Assembly (NCBI GenBank): GCA_902478865.1
Contig: CABSNA010000053.1
Location: 1 to 8,289 of the forward strand
Direction of reading: 5' to 3'
Source of the DNA: an uncultured Collinsella sp.
GTDB taxonomy: Bacteria > Actinomycetota > Coriobacteriia > Coriobacteriales > Coriobacteriaceae
Length of the DNA stretch: 8,289 bases
Part shown: positions 5,191-8,289 of the stretch, one piece after another
Numbering within the stretch: position 1 is the stretch's first letter
Layout: each line of letters starts with the position of its first letter
Notes under the pieces: model-generated
The model's input: only the letters and a program-made list of their open reading frames with translations
What the model was told of the DNA's origin: nothing
Databases searched by the model: none
Made by a program: the position numbers and the translations under genes

Positions 5191-6066
5191 ATGGACATGA
5201 CGGATATGACGAGGGCGGCCGTGTCGCGCCGTCACTTTTTGCAGCTGGCTGGCGCCGGCATGCTCGCGCTGACGGGGACCGCGCTTACCGGTTGCGGCAA
5301 CTCCACCAGCGGTGAGGGCTCCGACAAGGGGTCCAAGCTTGTGGCCATTAAGTCGCGTGGCCATCTGAATGCCGGCGTTAAGAAGGATGTTCCCGGCTAC
5401 GGCTATTACGACACCGCCAAGGGTCGCTTTGAGGGCATGGAAGTCGATTTGTGCTATCAGATCGCCGCTGCCGTCTTTGGTGTGAGCTACAAGGAGGCCC
5501 GTGCCCAGGAGCTTGTCGAGTTTACCGATGTAACGCCCAAGACGCGCGGCCCGCTGATCGATAACGGCCAGCTCGATGTGGTCGCGGCGACCTACACCAT
5601 CACCGACGAGCGCAAGAAGAGCTGGGATTTCTCGACGCCGTACCGCACCGACTACGTGGGACTCATGGTCAAGAAGCGTTCGGGCTTTACCTCGATTGAG
5701 GATTTGGATGGCAAGGTCATTGGCGTGAGCCAGGGCGCCACCACGCAGAGCCTGATCGAGCAGATGATCAAGGACAACGGCTTTAGCTGCAAGCCCGAGT
5801 TTAGGGCCTTTAGCGGCTACCCCATCATCAAGAGTTCGCTCGACGCCGGCAATATCGACGTCTTTGCCATGGACCGCTCCACGCTGGCCGGTTACATGAA
5901 CGAGACCGTTGAGTTGCTGCAGCCCGAGGTCAAGTTTGGCGAGCAGGGCTACGGCGTGGCGACCAAGAAAGGCTGCGACCTTTCGGCCGTGGTCGATCAG
6001 GTGATTTGCGATCGCCTGGCCGACGGCTGGCTCGACCAAGAGGTCAAGACCTGGGGTCTTGTATAG
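5191..6066 (+). CDS. Amino acid ABC transporter substrate-binding lipoprotein (SBP family 3) with Tat-type signal
   Basis: This is the extracytoplasmic receptor of the importer, lipid-anchored to the outer face of the membrane. The 291-residue product starts with SRRHFLQLA (12-20), a twin-arginine motif, then a hydrophobic stretch and lipobox LTGC with C35 as the predicted lipidated residue, followed by a Ser/Gly/Asp linker. The rest is a family 3 bilobal binding fold: FEGMEVDLCYQIA (80-92), VEFTDVTPKTRGPLIDNGQLDVV (109-131), then TITDERKKSWDFSTPY (136-151), the usual ligand-binding segment with R141, and DLDGKVIGVSQGATTQ (171-186). No strong Shine-Dalgarno precedes any start. The ATG at 5191 is chosen because it is the first after the ATPase stop; in-frame ATGs at 5197 and 5206 are alternatives that keep the signal intact. 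Translation is probably coupled to the upstream gene. The exact amino acid is unresolved. Confidence 0.93.
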   Translation: MDMTDMTRAAVSRRHFLQLAGAGMLALTGTALTGCGNSTSGEGSDKGSKLVAIKSRGHLNAGVKKDVPGYGYYDTAKGRFEGMEVDLCYQIAAAVFGVSYKEARAQELVEFTDVTPKTRGPLIDNGQLDVVAATYTITDERKKSWDFSTPYRTDYVGLMVKKRSGFTSIEDLDGKVIGVSQGATTQSLIEQMIKDNGFSCKPEFRAFSGYPIIKSSLDAGNIDVFAMDRSTLAGYMNETVELLQPEVKFGEQGYGVATKKGCDLSAVVDQVICDRLADGWLDQEVKTWGLV

Positions 6067-6091
6067 GCGCATCGTCCAGGGAAGGAATCAA

Positions 6092-6838
6092 ATGCTCGAA
6101 GGATTATTTGACGCCGACCGTTGGTCGACGACATTTCAAAACATGGGGCCCTTCTGGGAGGGCTTTGGCGTGACGCTACAGGTGGTTGTTGCCGGTCTGC
6201 TGCTGTCGCTGGTGCTGGGCACGCTGCTGGGCGTGTTCTCTACCACTCGCTCGCGCGTGCTGCGCGCCATAAGCCGCGTGTACGTGGAGTTTTACCAGAA
6301 CACCCCGTTGCCCGTGCAGGTGCTCTTTATGTACATGGCCGGTCCGCAGTTTTTGCAGGCCATAACCGGTGCCGATCAGCCGGTGCGTATCGCGCCGTTC
6401 GTGCTGGGCTTCTTGGGCGTGGGCCTGTATCACGCTGCCTACATTTCGGAGGTCATCCGCACTGGTATCGAGGCGGTTCCGCGCGGTCAGATGGAGGCGG
6501 CCCAGAGCCAGGGCTTTACCCGTGCGCAGGCCTACTGGTACATCGTGCTGCCCCAGACGTTCAAGATCATTCTGCCGCCGCTGTGTAATCAGGCTCTCAA
6601 CCTGGTCAAGAACACGTCGGTGCTGGCGCTTGTGGCCGGCGGCGACCTTATGTACCGTTCCGACAACTTTGTGAGTCTGTACGGGTACCTGCAGGGATAC
6701 ATCGTCTGCTGCCTAATGTACTTCATCATCTGCTTTCCGCTCGCCATGCTGGTGCAGTGGCTCGAGCGCCGCTCCAAGGAGCGTCCGCGCGGCGTGAGCC
6801 TGGCCGAGCTGGGGCTCGACAACGTAGAGGAGGCCTAG
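6092..6838 (+). CDS. Polar amino acid ABC transporter permease, first subunit (HisM/GlnP type)
   Basis: This is one of two membrane subunits forming the amino acid channel. The 248-residue product has hydrophobic segments at about 26-49, 73-90, 101-122, 150-165 and 196-222. The coupling EAA-type loop GQMEAAQSQGFTRAQAYWYI (132-151) leads into VLPQTFKIILP, which contacts the ATPase and is characteristic of the HisMQ/GlnP family. YVEFYQNTPLPVQVLFMY (64-81) is the typical PAAT family segment before the second half. ATG 6092 is chosen because AGGGAAGGA (6078-6086) lies 5 nt upstream; the TTG at 6059 inside the previous gene is not credible. It starts 25 nt after the binding protein stop. The C-terminal ~25 residues (RRSKERPRG...NVEEA) form a charged tail, and their DNA carries the ribosome site of the next permease. 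Confidence 0.94.
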   Translation: MLEGLFDADRWSTTFQNMGPFWEGFGVTLQVVVAGLLLSLVLGTLLGVFSTTRSRVLRAISRVYVEFYQNTPLPVQVLFMYMAGPQFLQAITGADQPVRIAPFVLGFLGVGLYHAAYISEVIRTGIEAVPRGQMEAAQSQGFTRAQAYWYIVLPQTFKIILPPLCNQALNLVKNTSVLALVAGGDLMYRSDNFVSLYGYLQGYIVCCLMYFIICFPLAMLVQWLERRSKERPRGVSLAELGLDNVEEA

Positions 6839-6841
6839 CGC

Positions 6842-7480
6842 ATGGAAATCTTCAACGCGACCAACCTGCTCTACATCTGGGGCGGCTTTGTTAAGACCAT
6901 CGAGATCTCGGCGCTGTCGATCTTTTTCTCGCTCATCTTTGGCACGGTGCTGGCGCTCGTTAAGAGCTATGCGCCCCGCCCGTTCCGTATTTTGGTGAGC
7001 GCCTATATCGAGCTGTTCCGTTGCACGCCGAACCTGCTGTGGATCCTGTTTATCTACTTTACGGTGCAGGGTTTGGACATTGTGATTTCGACCATCGCCT
7101 TTACGCTGTTTACCAGCGCTGTTATGGCCGAGATTGTGCGCGGCGGTCTCAACTCGATTCCGCGTGGCCAGTTTGAGGCGGCGCAGAGCCAGGGCTTTGG
7201 CTTCTTTGCCACCATGCGCTACATCATCCTGCCGCAGACGTTTAAGACGATTATTCCGGCGCTGTTTAGCCAGTGCACGACCGTCATCAAGGACAGCTCG
7301 TATCTTTCGGGCATTAACGTGGCCGAGCTCATGTACACGGCAAACGTCGTGATGGCCCACGCGATCGACCTGTCGCAGGTGCTTATGCTCTACGGCCTGG
7401 TGTTTGCGATGTACTTTGTGCTCAACTTTGGTATCTCGCTGCTGGTGAGGGCATATCAACGTCGCATCGTGGCCGCATAG
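6842..7480 (+). CDS. Polar amino acid ABC transporter permease, second subunit
   Basis: This is the second membrane subunit, expected to pair with the product of the gene 3 nt upstream. The 212 residues include hydrophobic stretches at about 19-40, 63-92, 125-140 and 178-202, the segment YIELFRCTPNLLWILFIYF (55-73), and the coupling loop GQFEAAQSQGFGFFATMRYI (109-128) followed by ILPQTFKTIIP. The two permeases share the EAAQSQGF core but differ elsewhere, so they look like ancient paralogues forming a heterodimer, as in HisQ/HisM. The Shine-Dalgarno AGAGGAGG (6826-6833) lies inside the end of the upstream gene, 8 nt before the ATG, and argues for coupled synthesis in equal amounts. This is the last gene of the operon; a terminator follows at 7506-7536. 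Confidence 0.95.
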   Translation: MEIFNATNLLYIWGGFVKTIEISALSIFFSLIFGTVLALVKSYAPRPFRILVSAYIELFRCTPNLLWILFIYFTVQGLDIVISTIAFTLFTSAVMAEIVRGGLNSIPRGQFEAAQSQGFGFFATMRYIILPQTFKTIIPALFSQCTTVIKDSSYLSGINVAELMYTANVVMAHAIDLSQVLMLYGLVFAMYFVLNFGISLLVRAYQRRIVAA

Positions 7481-7505
7481 CCTGGCTTTCCCTGATACGC
7501 TATCG

Positions 7506-7536
7506 TGAGAAAAGGCGATAGACAGCCTTTTTCTCA
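7506..7536 (+). terminator. Rho-independent terminator of the amino acid ABC operon
   Basis: TGAGAAAAGGC (7506-7516) pairs with GCCTTTTTCTCA (7525-7536), 11 bp with one extra T, around the loop GATAGACA. The stem is A-rich, then GC, then a T-tract, typical of intrinsic terminators. It starts 25 nt after the permease stop and ends 20 nt before the next ATG, so it lies in or next to the leader of the downstream kinase-like gene. CTATCG (7500-7505) can pair with CGATAG (7516-7521) in the loop as an alternative fold. Confidence 0.75.
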
Positions 7537-7556
7537 TCTGTTAGAAAGGAATCGCG

Positions 7557-8180
7557 ATGAGCGATCTGGAGAACAAGAAGAGTCCTGTGGTCATTACCAT
7601 CGCGCGCGACTTTGGTGCCGAGGGCCACGAGATTGGCCGTATCCTTGCCGATGAGCTGGGGATTCCGCTGTACGATAACGAGCTGCTGGTGCGTGCGTCG
7701 CTGCGCGCGGGCGAGTCGCTCGACAAGATGGCCGCCTACGACGAGCGCCTGGCCGTGGAGAACATGGCGTTTCTGCCCGACCGCTACGATGCCCGTTCGT
7801 ACTCGGACAAGTTGTTCCAAAAGATGAGCCAGGTGATTTTGGATCTGGGCGAGACCGAGAGCTGCATTATCGAGGGCCGCCTGTCCGATTACCTGCTGCG
7901 TAACAACCCCAACCACATTGCCGTGCTGGTGACCGCACCCTTTGAGGACCGCGTCGAGATCGTGCGCAAGAAGCGTGGCCTTAACAAAAAGAAGGGCGCC
8001 AAGCTGGTCAAGCAGCAGCAGAAGGCGCGCGAGGCGTTCTATAAGCGCTACAGCGCCGGCAAGTGGAAGATGACGAGCGGTAAAGACATCGTCGTCAACC
8101 GCGTCAAGCTGGGCCGCGAAGGCTGCAAGGACGTCATCGCCGCAGCCTACCGCTACAAAGTAGCGCAACTCGAAGGCTAA
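7557..8180 (+). CDS. Cytidylate kinase-like family protein
   Basis: The 207-residue protein resembles the cytidylate kinase-like family (Cytidylate_kin2 type), P-loop-fold proteins whose substrate is mostly unproven. The N-terminus reads VVITIARDFGAEGHEIGRILADELGIPLYD (11-40), the family nucleotide-loop region; the family norm is close to FGSGGREIG, and here it is GAEGHEIG (20-27), with no Walker lysine. Later landmarks are IIEGRLSDYLL (104-114), where the family usually has GRCADYIL, PFEDRVEIVRKKRG (128-141), and KAREAFYKRYSAGKW (156-170), then DIVVNRVKLG (177-186), matching the usual YDL.INS..LG block. The Shine-Dalgarno AGAAAGGA (7543-7550) is 6 nt from the ATG. It stands alone after a terminator, with no CMP or nucleotide pathway neighbours. 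It is not classical Cmk, so no symbol is given. Family is likely; activity is unknown. Confidence 0.83.
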   Translation: MSDLENKKSPVVITIARDFGAEGHEIGRILADELGIPLYDNELLVRASLRAGESLDKMAAYDERLAVENMAFLPDRYDARSYSDKLFQKMSQVILDLGETESCIIEGRLSDYLLRNNPNHIAVLVTAPFEDRVEIVRKKRGLNKKKGAKLVKQQQKAREAFYKRYSAGKWKMTSGKDIVVNRVKLGREGCKDVIAAAYRYKVAQLEG

Positions 8181-8189
8181 CCGACCAAA

Positions 8190-8224
8190 ACCATCACAAA
8201 GGTGCCTGTCCCCTTTGTGGTGGT
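8190..8224. repeat. 13-bp hairpin with CTGTCCCC in the loop and right arm
   Basis: ACCATCACAAAGG (8190-8202) pairs with CCTTTGTGGTGGT (8212-8224), 13 bp with one G-U pair, around loop TGCCTGTCC. The CTGTCCCC motif (8206-8213) runs from the loop into the right arm. It lies 9 nt after the kinase-like stop. AAGGTGCC and TGTCCCCTTTG also occur near 2225-2254, where they are separated by about 12 extra bases, which links this copy to the first repeat site. Confidence 0.65.
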
Positions 8225-8240
8225 GGGACGGTCAGCATAG

Positions 8241-8278
8241 AAAAAGTCCCCGCCGGGCGTGTGCTCGACGGGGACTTT
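8241..8278 (-). terminator. Rho-independent terminator, best oriented for a - strand gene beyond the right edge
   Basis: AAAGTCCCCG (8243-8252) and CGGGGACTTT (8269-8278) are a perfect 10-bp inverted repeat with a 16-nt loop. Read on the - strand, the stem ends in five Ts (complement of 8241-8245), a good terminator. On the + strand only TTTGCCGTTT follows. It may act in both directions between the kinase-like gene and a convergent gene outside the window. Confidence 0.7.
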
Positions 8279-8289
8279 GCCGTTTGATG

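Noticed and set aside
5179..6072. Long - strand open frame (297 codons) antisense to the binding protein
   Set aside because: It almost exactly mirrors the binding protein gene; the product shows no family motif and arises from third-position GC bias.

Overview
The window is GC-rich, gene-dense bacterial DNA, and every gene I can support is on the + strand. Gene content, the Tat-type lipoprotein signal and short intergenic CTGTCCCC repeats suggest a Coriobacteriia member (Actinomycetota), most likely Collinsella or a close relative. This is an inference from general resemblance, not from a marker gene.

Layout. (1) 1-1684: the 3' part of purM (5' end outside the window), then purN overlapping it by 11 nt, then a rho-independent terminator. 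These are two de novo purine steps: FGAM to AIR, and GAR to FGAR. (2) 1762-2226: a stand-alone PTS EIIA protein of the GatA/fructose type, with no EIIB or EIIC nearby. (3) 2244-2295: a repeat-bearing intergenic stretch. (4) 2362-4080: a membrane-anchored parvulin-type (PrsA/SurA-like) foldase and a GatB/YqeY-domain protein, separated by a strong GU-containing hairpin. (5) 4081-4450: a 370-nt non-coding stretch with a post-stop hairpin, a terminator nested inside a 12-bp inverted repeat, and a 26-bp perfect inverted repeat with the CTGTCCCC motif in each arm. (6) 4451-7480: a complete polar amino acid ABC importer operon (ATPase, Tat/lipobox binding protein, two permeases), closed by a terminator at 7506-7536. 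(7) 7557-8180: a cytidylate kinase-like protein. (8) 8181-8289: another CTGTCCCC hairpin and a terminator whose T-run lies on the - strand, implying a convergent gene beyond the right edge.

How the genes work together. The ABC operon is one clear functional unit: the lipoprotein captures a polar amino acid outside the membrane, the two different permeases form the channel, and the ATPase drives import. purM-purN is a second unit. The remaining genes are single housekeeping or orphan genes.

The coding content is ordinary core and transport metabolism, and I see no undescribed multi-gene system. The least explained material is intergenic: the dispersed CTGTCCCC palindromes, the nested inverted repeat at 4125-4223, and the hairpin at 7500-7536 with an overlapping alternative pairing.
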